Shown piece after piece: positions 54,740 through 62,936 of a stretch of DNA of 64,000 nucleotides. A model generated the notes under the pieces. It did not search any database. It saw nothing but the letters and a program-made list of their open reading frames with translations, and was not told the DNA's origin. The DNA is from Streptomyces minutiscleroticus (GTDB taxonomy: Bacteria; Actinomycetota; Actinomycetes; Streptomycetales; Streptomycetaceae). A program made the translations under genes and the position numbers. Positions within the stretch are counted from its first letter, which is position 1, and every line of letters begins with the position of its first letter. The stretch is taken from NCBI RefSeq assembly GCF_014650875.1, contig NZ_BMVU01000001.1, forward strand, positions 1-64,000, in the 5' to 3' direction.

Positions 54740-56236
54740 TCAGACCCCGGCGTGCCCGGTCCCGGCGCGCTCGCCGCCCGCCGGGTCGTCCGCCGCGCCG
54801 GCCACCGGTCCGCCCCTGCGGCGGCGCACCGCCTCCAGGACCAGCGCCAGGCCGACGACGACCGCCGCCACCAGCAGCGACAGCAGCACCGTCGTCCGCC
54901 CGTCGTGCTCGGTGTCGGTCAGCATGTAGCCGAGGACGAAGACGATCAGGCCGATCGTGGCCCAGGTCAGGTACGGGTACAGCCACATCCGCACGATCAG
55001 CTTCTCGGGCGACTCGCGCTCGACGATCCGGCGCATGCGCAGCTGCGAGGCGCAGATCACCAGCCACACGAACAGGGCCACCGCGCCGGAGGAGTTCACC
55101 AGGAAGAGGAAGACCGTGTCCGGGAACTCGTAGTTGAAGAAGACCGCGACGAAGCCGAAGACCACCGACGACAGGATCGCCGTCCGGGGCACGCCGCGTC
55201 CGGTGGTGCGGGCGAAGGACTTCGGGGCGTCGCCGCGCTCGCCGAGCGAGAACGCCATGCGCGAGGCCGTGTAGAGGCCGGAGTTGAGGCAGGACAGCAC
55301 CGAGGTCAGCACGATGAACTTCATGATCTCGCCGGCGTGCGGGATGCCCAGCGAGCTGAGGGCCGCGACGTACGAGCCGTCCTCCTGGATCGCCTTGTCG
55401 TCCCAGGGCAGCAGCGTGACGACCACGAGGATCGAGCCGAGGTAGAAGACGCCGATCCGCCAGATGATGCTGTTGGTGGACTTGGTGACCGCGCGCTGCG
55501 GGTCCTCCGACTCGCCCGCCGCGAGCGTGGCGATCTCGCTGCCCATGAAGGAGAAGACGACCAGCAGCACGCCGGTGAGGATCGCGCCGGGGCCGTTGGG
55601 CAGGAAGCCGCCGTGGTCGGTGAGGTTCGACAGGCCCGCCCGCTCGCTGTCGACGCCGGGCAGGATCCCCAGCACCGCGAGCGCGCCGATCACGATGAAC
55701 GCGCCGATCGCGACGACCTTGATGCCCGCGAACCAGAACTCGAACTCGCCGTACGAGCCGACGGAGACCAGGTTCGTCGCGGTGAGCACGAGCATGACGA
55801 TCAGCGCCCAGCCCCACTGCGGGACCGCCGGGATCCAGCTCTCCAGGATGACCGCGCCCGCGGTCGCCTCGATGGCGAGGACGACGACCCAGAAGAACCA
55901 GTACAGCCAGCCGATCGAGAAGCCGGCCCAGCGGCCGAGCGCCCGGTCGGCGTGTGCGGAGAACGAGCCCGAGGTCGGGTTGGCCGCGGACATCTCGCCC
56001 AGCATCCGCATGACGAGGACGACCATGGCGCCGACGAGGGCGTACGACAGCAGGATGCCGGGTCCGGCGGTGGCGATGCCGGAGCTGGAGCCGACGAAGA
56101 GGCCGGCGCCGATCACGCCGCCGATGGCGATCATCGACAGGTGGCGGTTCTTGAGCCCCGCGTGGAGGCCGTCGCCGGAGCGGGGCCCGCCTCCGGGGCC
56201 GTCGGCGGCCTTCGAGAGGGTCGGCTGCGAAGTCAT
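54740..56236 (-). CDS. Amino-acid permease, APC superfamily (copy B, GabP-like)
   Basis: A 498-residue transporter with about 12 helices. [46 protein letters not shown] and the EFEFWFAGIKVVAI segment match the amino-acid transporter (AAT) group, including GABA permeases. The C-terminal tail after TM12 is Arg/Gly rich. ATG 56236 has AAAGGA about 9 bases upstream. The layout mirrors copy A (50365-51750), so the two are paralogues bracketing bioY and the kinase. Confidence 0.92.
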   Translation of the reverse strand: MTSQPTLSKAADGPGGGPRSGDGLHAGLKNRHLSMIAIGGVIGAGLFVGSSSGIATAGPGILLSYALVGAMVVLVMRMLGEMSAANPTSGSFSAHADRALGRWAGFSIGWLYWFFWVVVLAIEATAGAVILESWIPAVPQWGWALIVMLVLTATNLVSVGSYGEFEFWFAGIKVVAIGAFIVIGALAVLGILPGVDSERAGLSNLTDHGGFLPNGPGAILTGVLLVVFSFMGSEIATLAAGESEDPQRAVTKSTNSIIWRIGVFYLGSILVVVTLLPWDDKAIQEDGSYVAALSSLGIPHAGEIMKFIVLTSVLSCLNSGLYTASRMAFSLGERGDAPKSFARTTGRGVPRTAILSSVVFGFVAVFFNYEFPDTVFLFLVNSSGAVALFVWLVICASQLRMRRIVERESPEKLIVRMWLYPYLTWATIGLIVFVLGYMLTDTEHDGRTTVLLSLLVAAVVVGLALVLEAVRRRRGGPVAGAADDPAGGERAGTGHAGV

Positions 56237-56487
56237 GGGCGAAAATCCTTTGCGCCGGGGTACGGAGCCTCGTCCGGGCTCCGGACGAGTCGGTCCAGTG
56301 AATCCCAGGCCAATAATTTCGTGAACCTTTGATTCCGGATCGTTATTTGAGGTTTCCTTGAGGTTTCACGGTTTCGTATACGAGTCTTTCGGGCGGGATC
56401 GTCCGCTTCCCCCGCACGGGGCCGTCCGCGCTCCTCGGCCGGAACCCCACAGGGCCGATCCGGAACCGGCGTGACACACTCGGAACC
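56237..56487. promoter_or_regulatory. AT-rich divergent promoter region of permease B and rpiB
   Basis: A 251-base gap. About 56300-56390 is distinctly AT-richer than the genome and contains a near-duplicate TTGAGGTTTC (56350 and 56361 regions). Promoters for both directions are likely here, but I cannot assign boxes with confidence. Confidence 0.45.
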
Positions 56488-56976
56488 ATGCGCGTGTACC
56501 TCGGCTCCGATCATGCCGGTTACGAACTGAAGAACCACCTCGTCGAGTGGCTGACGGCCGCCGGCCATGAGCCCGTGGACTGCGGGCCCCACGTCTACGA
56601 CGCCCAGGACGACTACCCGCCCTTCTGCCTGCGCGCCGCGGAGCGCACGGCGGCGGACGCCGGCTCCCTCGGCGTCGTGATCGGCGGCTCGGGCAACGGC
56701 GAGCAGATCGCCGCGAACAAGGTGAAGGGCGTCCGCGCGGCCCTCGCCTGGAGCGAGCAGACCGCGGCCCTGGGCCGCGAGCACAACGACGCCAACGTCG
56801 TCGCCGTGGGCGCGCGGATGCACACGCGCGAGGAGGCGACGAAGTTCGTGGAGATCTTCGTCAACACCCCCTTCTCCGGCGACCAGCGCCACATCCGCCG
56901 CATCGAGATGCTCGCGCGCTACGAGGAGACGGGCGAGCTGCCCCCGATCCCGGCGCACCACCCGCAGCAGGACTGA
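56488..56976 (+). CDS. rpiB: Ribose-5-phosphate isomerase B
   Basis: A 162-residue enzyme interconverting ribose 5-phosphate and ribulose 5-phosphate in the pentose phosphate pathway. MRVYLGSDHAGYELK starts the LacA/RpiB fold, and the phosphate and active-site loop reads GGSGNGEQIAANKV, the mycobacterial type in which Glu replaces the catalytic Cys of E. coli RpiB. EHNDANVVAVGARM is a further family motif. ATG 56488 has GGAA upstream. The next gene, a DNA glycosylase, follows 222 bases later in the same direction. Confidence 0.95.
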   Translation: MRVYLGSDHAGYELKNHLVEWLTAAGHEPVDCGPHVYDAQDDYPPFCLRAAERTAADAGSLGVVIGGSGNGEQIAANKVKGVRAALAWSEQTAALGREHNDANVVAVGARMHTREEATKFVEIFVNTPFSGDQRHIRRIEMLARYEETGELPPIPAHHPQQD

Positions 56977-57198
56977 CGGACCGGGGCGCCGCCCGCCCGG
57001 AGCGCCGTACGCGGCCGGATGCGCCGCGCCGGTACGCCGCACGCGGACACGGGAAGAGTGCCGCGCCGCCGCGCGAGGCCCCGCGCACACGTGGACGGGA
57101 CCGGGCACAACACCCGCCACGCGGGCGTTCCGAGTACACAGGGGGCGGGGCCGCGTGTCCCGCCCCCGGTCATGCACCAGCACGTATCAGGAGGTCAC

Positions 57199-58008
57199 GT
57201 GCCCGAGGGGCACACCATTCACCGGCTCGCCGAGGACTACCTCGCCTCCTTCGGCGGCCGCGTCGCGCGGGTCACCAGCCCGCAGGGCAAGTTCGCGGAC
57301 GCCGCCGCCCTCCTGGACGGTACGGCGCTCACCACGGCCGAGGCCCACGGCAAGCACCTCTTCCTGCGCTTCGGGGGCGAGGACTGGGTCCACATCCACC
57401 TCGGCCTGTTCGGCAAGGTCCGGTTCGGCCCGGTCCCCGCGCCGCCGGCCGCGGACACCGTCCGGCTGCGCCTGGTGAACGACACCGCGTACGTGGACCT
57501 GCGCGGGCCCACCGCCTGCGCCCTGATCACGGACGCGGAGAAGCGGGCGGTGCACGACCGGCTCGGCCCGGACCCGCTGCGCCCGGACGCCGACCCCGAC
57601 CGGGCCTACGCCCGGATCTCCCGCAGCCGCACCACGATCGCCGCGCTGCTCATGGACCAGAAGGTGATCGCCGGCGTCGGCAACGTCTACCGCGCCGAGG
57701 TCCTCTTCCGGCACGGCATCGACCCGTACCGCCCGGGCCGGGAGATCACCCGCGCCGAGTGGGACGCGATGTGGGCGGATCTCGTGGGGCTCATGCGCGA
57801 GGGCGTCCGCAACAACCGCATCGACACGGTGCGCCCCGAGCACGAGCCCGAGGCCATGGGCCGTCCGCCCCGCAGGGACGACCACGGCGGCGAGGTGTAC
57901 GTGTACCGCAGGGCCACCCTGCCCTGCCACATCTGCGGCGGTGAGGTCCGCACCGCCGAACTCGCCGCCCGCAATCTGTTCTGGTGCCCGGGCTGCCAGC
58001 GCGCCTGA
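57199..58008 (+). CDS. Fpg/Nei-family DNA glycosylase
   Basis: A 269-residue base-excision repair enzyme that removes oxidised bases and cleaves abasic sites. The required N-terminus is PEGHTIHRLAEDYL: Pro2 acts as the nucleophile and Glu3 as the acid. The helix-two-turn-helix is LLMDQKVIAGVGNVYRAEVLF, and a zinc finger CHICGG... CPGCQ closes the protein. PEGHTIHR is typical of Nei2-type proteins. GTG 57199 is fixed by the need for Pro at position 2 and has AGGAGG upstream. Confidence 0.95.
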   Translation: MPEGHTIHRLAEDYLASFGGRVARVTSPQGKFADAAALLDGTALTTAEAHGKHLFLRFGGEDWVHIHLGLFGKVRFGPVPAPPAADTVRLRLVNDTAYVDLRGPTACALITDAEKRAVHDRLGPDPLRPDADPDRAYARISRSRTTIAALLMDQKVIAGVGNVYRAEVLFRHGIDPYRPGREITRAEWDAMWADLVGLMREGVRNNRIDTVRPEHEPEAMGRPPRRDDHGGEVYVYRRATLPCHICGGEVRTAELAARNLFWCPGCQRA

Positions 58009-58057
58009 CGCCGCCGGGGCGGCCGGGGAACGGGCCGGAACGGGCCGCTCCGGCCTG

Positions 58058-58105
58058 CCCGTGACAGCGCCCGCCCGTGACAGCGCCCGCCCGTGACAGC
58101 GCCCG
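58058..58105. repeat. Three 16-bp tandem repeats between fpg/nei and eis-like genes
   Basis: Perfect copies of CCCGTGACAGCGCCCG at 58058-58073, 58074-58089 and 58090-58105, in the gap between convergent genes. Confidence 0.9.
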
Positions 58106-58177
58106 CCGGTGCCCGTCACCGGAAGGCCGCCGGCGTCCGCTCTTCCCCGGAAGGCCACCGGCGCCGGCCGCCCGCCC

Positions 58178-59413
58178 TCAGAACCCGTGCGGCAGCCAGG
58201 GCGCCACGGTGGAGGAGAAGCCGAGCGCGGCCTCCGCCAGCGCCCCCTGCCGCAGCTCGCGCACCCGCCCCGCCGCGGCGAGCGAGGTCAGCGACGCCCC
58301 GCCGAGGTAGGCGGCCCCCAGCTCCCGTACGGACAGGGACAGGTCGGCCGGGTCGGCGGTCCGCTCGCAGGACGCGCCCTTGGCGTCGCCGGTGAGCCGC
58401 CAGCGGCCCTCGTTCCAGGGGCAGAAGGCGTCCTGGACCTCGAACACGACGTCCACGGGCGCCTGGTACGTCCGCGCCTCCAGCGCCGCGCCGACGTCCA
58501 CGAGCCGCACGTGCAGCGAGTCCCGCACCCCCACCTGGCAGCGCCGGATGTCGGACACGAGGTGCTGCCAGGCGTCGTCGACGGGCCGGTTGTACGTCTC
58601 CACCGCCGAGGTCAGGTCGATGTCGAACAGCATGCGCCACAGCGCCGCGTACGCCGCCGGGTCCAGCGCCTCCAGGTCGCGCAGCGCGATCGTGCCCTTC
58701 GCCCCCGACTCGTCCCACTCCGGCCGGTTGAAGTAGCGGGCGTAGCCGACCACCTCACCGTCGCGCTCGGCGAGCACGCACTGCAGCGGAGAGGAGCCCT
58801 TGCGCGCGCTCTCCGGGTCCAGGACCGGCAGCCGCTCCCAGCCGGGCCGCCGGACGAGCATGCCGGGCCGCCCCGGCACCAGCCGCGCGTACACCGCCTC
58901 GCACGCGTCCCGCACCCCGGGCGCGCCCGGCTCGGCGAACCGCAGCCGTACGTCGTCCGTGCCCTGCGGCACCGCCAGGCTCACCCGGGCCGTGTCGATC
59001 CGCGCGTGCAGCTGCTGGGTCGCGATGCCGTAGCCGAACCGGCCGTAGATGGCCGGCTCGGACGCCGTGAGCACCGCCAGCGGCTCGCCCCAGGACCGCA
59101 CGTCGTCCAGCTGCCGCCGCATCATCGAGCGCAGGACGCCGCGCCGCCGGTGGGTCGCCGCGACGCTCACCATCGTGACGCCCGCCGCCGGCACCGCCGC
59201 GCCGCCGGGCACCGACAGCCGGAACGTGAACGCCCCCGCGGTCCCCACGCACTCGTCCCCGTCCCACACGCCGAGGGAGCGTCCGTGCTCGGTGAGCTCC
59301 TGCCACAGCGCGCGCTCCTCGGGCGCCTCGGCCACCCCGCCGAAGGCGAGTTCCAGCCGTGCGTACCAGTGGTCGAACTCCGCGGGCTCCAGGACGCGCA
59401 ACTCAGTCGTCAT
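58178..59413 (-). CDS. Eis-like GNAT N-acetyltransferase
   Basis: A 411-residue protein of the Eis type: two GNAT domains followed by a sterol-carrier-like C-terminal domain. The acetyl-CoA site is MVSVAATHRRRGVLRSMMRRQL (about residues 82-103, the R-R-x-G-x pattern intact), with PAIYGRFGYGIA as the usual Eis substrate-side motif. The C-terminal Phe is conserved as the catalytic carboxylate in Eis. Mycobacterial Eis acetylates aminoglycosides and other amines; the natural substrate here is unknown. ATG 59413 has a weak ribosome site. It is divergent from the RsbU-type phosphatase. Confidence 0.9.
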   Translation of the reverse strand: MTTELRVLEPAEFDHWYARLELAFGGVAEAPEERALWQELTEHGRSLGVWDGDECVGTAGAFTFRLSVPGGAAVPAAGVTMVSVAATHRRRGVLRSMMRRQLDDVRSWGEPLAVLTASEPAIYGRFGYGIATQQLHARIDTARVSLAVPQGTDDVRLRFAEPGAPGVRDACEAVYARLVPGRPGMLVRRPGWERLPVLDPESARKGSSPLQCVLAERDGEVVGYARYFNRPEWDESGAKGTIALRDLEALDPAAYAALWRMLFDIDLTSAVETYNRPVDDAWQHLVSDIRRCQVGVRDSLHVRLVDVGAALEARTYQAPVDVVFEVQDAFCPWNEGRWRLTGDAKGASCERTADPADLSLSVRELGAAYLGGASLTSLAAAGRVRELRQGALAEAALGFSSTVAPWLPHGF

Positions 59414-59562
59414 ACGGCCATGCCTACCAGGGCGATCCGGGATGAGCGAGGGGATTTCTCCCGGTCGTGCCCCCCGTCCGCCGAACCTCGGTCATCCTGT
59501 GACTCGGGACCTCGGACGGGGGACAAGTGGGACCTCCCGTGCCAAGGTCCTGGTCCGATGGA

Positions 59563-59568
59563 TAGGGT
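59563..59568 (+). promoter_or_regulatory. -10 box of a probable leaderless phosphatase transcript
   Basis: TAGGGT ends 9 bases before ATG 59578, with no ribosome site between; transcription would begin on or near the ATG. Confidence 0.6.
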
Positions 59569-59577
59569 CCCGAATCA

Positions 59578-60735
59578 ATGGCAGCAGGACGACAGCGGCG
59601 CGCGGAGGCCGACACGTTCACGGCCCGGTTGAAGAAGCAGGTACACCGGGTCCGCACCGGCCTGCGCAGAAGCGCCGTGGACTACTTCCGCGGCGACGGT
59701 CCGGACTGGGTCGCCCTGGCCGGACTGCTGCTGACGATCCCGGTCATCACCGCCCTGACCCTGGCCAACTCGGTGTGGTGCGCCCCGGCCGCCCTGGTCC
59801 TGCCGATCGTGGCGGGCGGCCTGCTGCTGCGCCCGTCGAGCCTGCTCGGCCTGTACGCGGCCGCGGCCACGGCGCTGATCGTGGAGTCCGTCGCGCTGGG
59901 CCCGTACACGGAGGGGCCGTCCCGGGTGACGCCCGGCGTGGTCCTCGTGGTGGCCGCGGGCGGCTTCTTCGGCCTGCTGATCGCCCAGTTCCGCAGCCGG
60001 GTCGGCGTGCCCTGGCGGCGCGGCGGAACGATGCTCTTCGACCTGCGCGAGCGCATCCGTGTCCAGAGCAAGCTGCCCCCTCTGCCGACGGGCTGGCACC
60101 ACGAGATGGCGCTGCGCCCGGCCGGCGGCCAGTCCTTCTCCGGCGACTTCGTGGTCGCCGCCCGGACGAACGGCGGCCGCACCCTGGAGGTCGTCCTCAC
60201 CGACGTCTCCGGCAAGGGCATGGACGCGGGCTCCCGCGCCCTGCTGCTGTCCGGCGCCTTCGGCGGCCTGCTCGGCTCGCTCCCGCCGCACGCCTTCCTG
60301 CCGGCGGCCAACGGCTACCTGCTGCGCCAGGACTGGGACGAGGGCTTCGCGACCTCGATCCACCTGGTCCTCGACCTGGACTCGGGCGACTACGAGCTCT
60401 TCTCGGCCGGGCACCCGCCGGGCCTCCAGCTCAGCGCGGGCAGCGGCCGCTGGGAGCAGAAGTCGGCCGAGGGCCCGCTCCTCGGGGTGTACGACGGCGC
60501 GCAGTTCGACCCGGTCAAGGGCTCGCTGCGCCCCGGCGACGTGCTGATGCTGTTCACGGACGGCCTGGTCGAGACCTCCGACCGGGACATCGCCGAGGGC
60601 ATGGACCGGCTCACCGGCGAGGCCGACCGCTACGTGGCGGGCGGCTTCCACGGCGCGGCCTGGCACCTCATCGAGGCGGTCGCCAAGGACGTGAACGACG
60701 ACCGCGCGCTGCTGCTGATCTGCCGCGAGGGCTGA
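59578..60735 (+). CDS. Membrane PP2C/SpoIIE-type phosphatase (RsbU-like)
   Basis: A 385-residue protein. An Arg-rich N-terminus of about 40 residues is followed by about four transmembrane helices (about 45-140), a short linker and a SpoIIE/PPM phosphatase domain: FSGDFVVAART, VVLTDVSGKGMDAGS, ELFSAGHPPGLQL, DVLMLFTDGLVET and DDRALLLI, with the metal-binding aspartates intact. Such phosphatases dephosphorylate anti-anti-sigma (SpoIIAA-like) proteins; none is encoded nearby. Start at ATG 59578, probably leaderless. Confidence 0.93.
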   Translation: MAAGRQRRAEADTFTARLKKQVHRVRTGLRRSAVDYFRGDGPDWVALAGLLLTIPVITALTLANSVWCAPAALVLPIVAGGLLLRPSSLLGLYAAAATALIVESVALGPYTEGPSRVTPGVVLVVAAGGFFGLLIAQFRSRVGVPWRRGGTMLFDLRERIRVQSKLPPLPTGWHHEMALRPAGGQSFSGDFVVAARTNGGRTLEVVLTDVSGKGMDAGSRALLLSGAFGGLLGSLPPHAFLPAANGYLLRQDWDEGFATSIHLVLDLDSGDYELFSAGHPPGLQLSAGSGRWEQKSAEGPLLGVYDGAQFDPVKGSLRPGDVLMLFTDGLVETSDRDIAEGMDRLTGEADRYVAGGFHGAAWHLIEAVAKDVNDDRALLLICREG

Positions 60736-60846
60736 GACGGGCCCCCGGGGCGGCCGGAAGCCCCAGGACCGCCCCGGTCTCGCGTCCCGCCGCCCCGGCT
60801 TCACGTCCCGCCGTCCCGGCCCCACGTCCGTGAGCGGAACCGGGGC

Positions 60847-60875
60847 GGCCCCGCCGCGGTGCGTGCGGCGGGGCC
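60847..60875. terminator. 11-bp perfect stem-loop between phosphatase and antiporter
   Basis: Stem 60847-60857 with 60865-60875, 7-base loop, between convergent genes. The sequence before it contains an about 21-bp duplication (CGCGTCCCGCCGCCCCGGC type). Confidence 0.8.
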
Positions 60876-60905
60876 CCGGTCCGTCGTGGCGCCGTCCCCG
60901 CACCC

Positions 60906-62138
60906 CTACGCGGGGACCTGCTCCCGGGGCGACATCGTGCCGCCCCCGGTCCCGTCGCCGCCGCGCGGCCCCGTCGTCCACGAGGGCAGGACGCGCGCCA
61001 GCCGGTGCGAGCGGCCCGCGGCCAGCGGCCCCAGCACCGCCAGCAGCAGGACGTATCCGGCGATGAACGGCGACAGCCGCTCGTCCAGTCCTGCCGCCGC
61101 CGCCATGGTGGCGAGGATCAGCGCGAACTCGCCGCGGGCCAGCAGCGTCGTGGAGATGTTGGCCGCCGGGCCGGGCCCGAAGGAGTAGATCCGGGCGGCG
61201 CCGAGACCCGCGAGCACGTTCATGGCGAGGGTCAGCGCCACCGCCAGCAGGACCGGCACCCACACCGTCGGCAGGTCGCCGGGGTCGATGGAGAGGCCGA
61301 ACGCGAAGAAGAAGATCGCGCCGAAGGCGTCCCGCAGCGGGTGCACCAGCTTGAGTATCCGCTCGCCGGACGCGGTGCTGCCGAGCATCAGGCCGACCAT
61401 GAACGCGCCGATGGCGTCCGCGACCCCGAACCACTCCGAGACCCCCGCGACGAACACGGCCGCGCCCAGGAAGGAGATGACGAGCAGCTCGTCGTCCCGG
61501 GTGTGGAAGAGCCGGCTCACCACGCGCGTGCCGAACCGGGCGGCCAGCGCGAGCAGCAGCAGGAAACCGAAGGCCTTGCCGCCGTCCAGCACCGCCGAGG
61601 AGAGCGAGTCCGCCCCGGACAGGATGGGCTGCAGCGCGGCCAGGTACAGCGCGAGGAACACGTCCTCGACGACGATGATGCCGAGGATCGGCCGGGTCTC
61701 CGGATTGCCCAGGCGGCCGGTGTCGACGAGCACCTTCGTGACGATCGCGGACGACGAGATGCCGAGCACCCCGGCGAGGACCAGCGCCTCGGAGGTGCCC
61801 CAGCCGAGGGCGAATCCGAAGCCCAGGCCGGCGCCGACGTTCAGCGTCAGGTAGAGGCCGCCGGCGAGGGCCATGCGCCGGCCGCCCGCCTTGAGGTCGT
61901 CCAGATGGAACTCGAGCCCGAGGTAGAAGAGCAGCAGAACGAGGCCCAGCGCGGAGAGCATCTCCAGGTCGTGCGGGTCGTGGACGATGACCACGCCGGG
62001 CGTGTGCGGGCCGAGCAGGATGCCGGCCAGGATGAACAGGGGGATCGTCGGGAGTCCGATGCGTCCGCCGAGGCGGGCGAGGACGGCGGCGGCGAGAAAG
62101 GCGCCGCCCATGGCGATGAGGGTGTCCGCGTGTCCGAT
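60906..62138 (-). CDS. CPA2 cation:proton antiporter (KefB/Na+-H+ type)
   Basis: A membrane antiporter of about 12 helices that exchanges Na+ or K+ for protons. LPTIPLFILAGILLGPHTPG, GLEFHLDDLK and VVEDVFLALYL are CPA2 landmarks, with the ED of VVEDV in the ion-binding crossover helix. The C-terminus has no TrkA_N domain. The best ribosome site, AAGGAGG at 62147-62153, is 8 bases before an in-frame ATC at 62138, giving MGHADTLIAMGG; the only upstream start, TTG 62198, has no ribosome site, and ATG 62111 is later. ATC initiation is therefore suspected. Confidence 0.88.
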   Translation of the reverse strand: MGHADTLIAMGGAFLAAAVLARLGGRIGLPTIPLFILAGILLGPHTPGVVIVHDPHDLEMLSALGLVLLLFYLGLEFHLDDLKAGGRRMALAGGLYLTLNVGAGLGFGFALGWGTSEALVLAGVLGISSSAIVTKVLVDTGRLGNPETRPILGIIVVEDVFLALYLAALQPILSGADSLSSAVLDGGKAFGFLLLLALAARFGTRVVSRLFHTRDDELLVISFLGAAVFVAGVSEWFGVADAIGAFMVGLMLGSTASGERILKLVHPLRDAFGAIFFFAFGLSIDPGDLPTVWVPVLLAVALTLAMNVLAGLGAARIYSFGPGPAANISTTLLARGEFALILATMAAAAGLDERLSPFIAGYVLLLAVLGPLAAGRSHRLARVLPSWTTGPRGGDGTGGGTMSPREQVPA

Positions 62139-62193
62139 GGGCCGTTCCTCCTTCGGAAATGGGGGTGCGGTCGGTCGGGCAGATGCGCTCTCA

Positions 62194-62226
62194 GTCAAGA
62201 AAAGGTCAAGAAAGCGTCAATACTTA
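62194..62226 (-). promoter_or_regulatory. Three 11-bp direct repeats upstream of the antiporter gene
   Basis: GTCAAGAAAAG, GTCAAGAAAGC and GTCAATACTTA occur end to end on the plus strand, i.e. TTGAC every 11 bases on the gene strand. The 11-base phasing puts all copies on one DNA face, as in response-regulator sites. It may also hold the -35. Confidence 0.55.
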
Positions 62227-62358
62227 GCTTACCAAACGGCTTCGTGGGGGGATGTGCCGGTTTCCTCGCGAGGGCGGCCCGAACAGCGGAAGAGGGCGGG
62301 GCGGCGCGCGCCGGAGCCGGTGCGCGGAGCGTGGAGCGTCGTGGAGGACGGAGAACGG

Positions 62359-62838
62359 ATGGCGGGGAACGGGACGGAGCGCGGAGCGGCGGGCGGCGGG
62401 ACGCTGGCCCTCGCGGAGGTCGAGGCCCTGGCGCGTCGGGCGCACGCCGCGCAGACCGACAAGGCCGGGCGCCCGTACGCCGAACACCTGCGGGCCGTGG
62501 CCGACGGCGTGCGCGCCCGCGGGGGCGACGAGGAGCAGATCGCGGCGGCCTGGCTGCACGACGCGGTCGAGGACGACGCGCTGTCCGAGGAGTGGCTGCG
62601 CGAGGCCGCGCTGACCTCGCGCACCAAGGCCATCGTGCTGGCCCTCACCAAACGCGCCGGGGAGCCGCCGGAGGCGTACGCGCGCCGCGTCCTGGAGACC
62701 GAGGGAGCGCTCCTGGTCAAGGAGGCCGACCTGGCGCACAACGCGGACCCGGCCCGCCTCGCGGTGCTCGACGGCCCGACGCGCGCCCGCCTGACCCGCA
62801 AGTACGCGACCATGCGCGCGCTCCTGGGTCTCGCCTGA
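62359..62838 (+). CDS. Small HD-domain phosphohydrolase (RelA/SpoT-HD-like)
   Basis: A 159-residue protein with the metal-binding HD motif: ARRAHAAQTDKAGRPYAEHL, then AAAWLHDAVEDDALSEEWL and VKEADLAHNADPARLAVL. These match the HD_4 or SpoT-like hydrolase group that includes small ppGpp hydrolases (MESH1 type), so alarmone hydrolysis is possible. No synthetase, TGS or ACT domain is present. ATG 62359 has GGAGGACGGAG upstream. It is divergent from the antiporter. Confidence 0.88.
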   Translation: MAGNGTERGAAGGGTLALAEVEALARRAHAAQTDKAGRPYAEHLRAVADGVRARGGDEEQIAAAWLHDAVEDDALSEEWLREAALTSRTKAIVLALTKRAGEPPEAYARRVLETEGALLVKEADLAHNADPARLAVLDGPTRARLTRKYATMRALLGLA

Positions 62839-62882
62839 GGCGGCCCGCCGCCGCGCGGGGCAGGGGAGAGCAGGGAAAGGGA

Positions 62883-62909
62883 ACGGGGCCCACTGCATGT
62901 GGGCCCCGT
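62883..62909. terminator. 11-bp perfect stem-loop between HD and acyltransferase genes
   Basis: Stem 62883-62893 with 62899-62909, 5-base loop, between convergent genes. Confidence 0.82.
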
Positions 62910-62936
62910 GGGGCGGACGGACGGGGTGAGGCGGGG

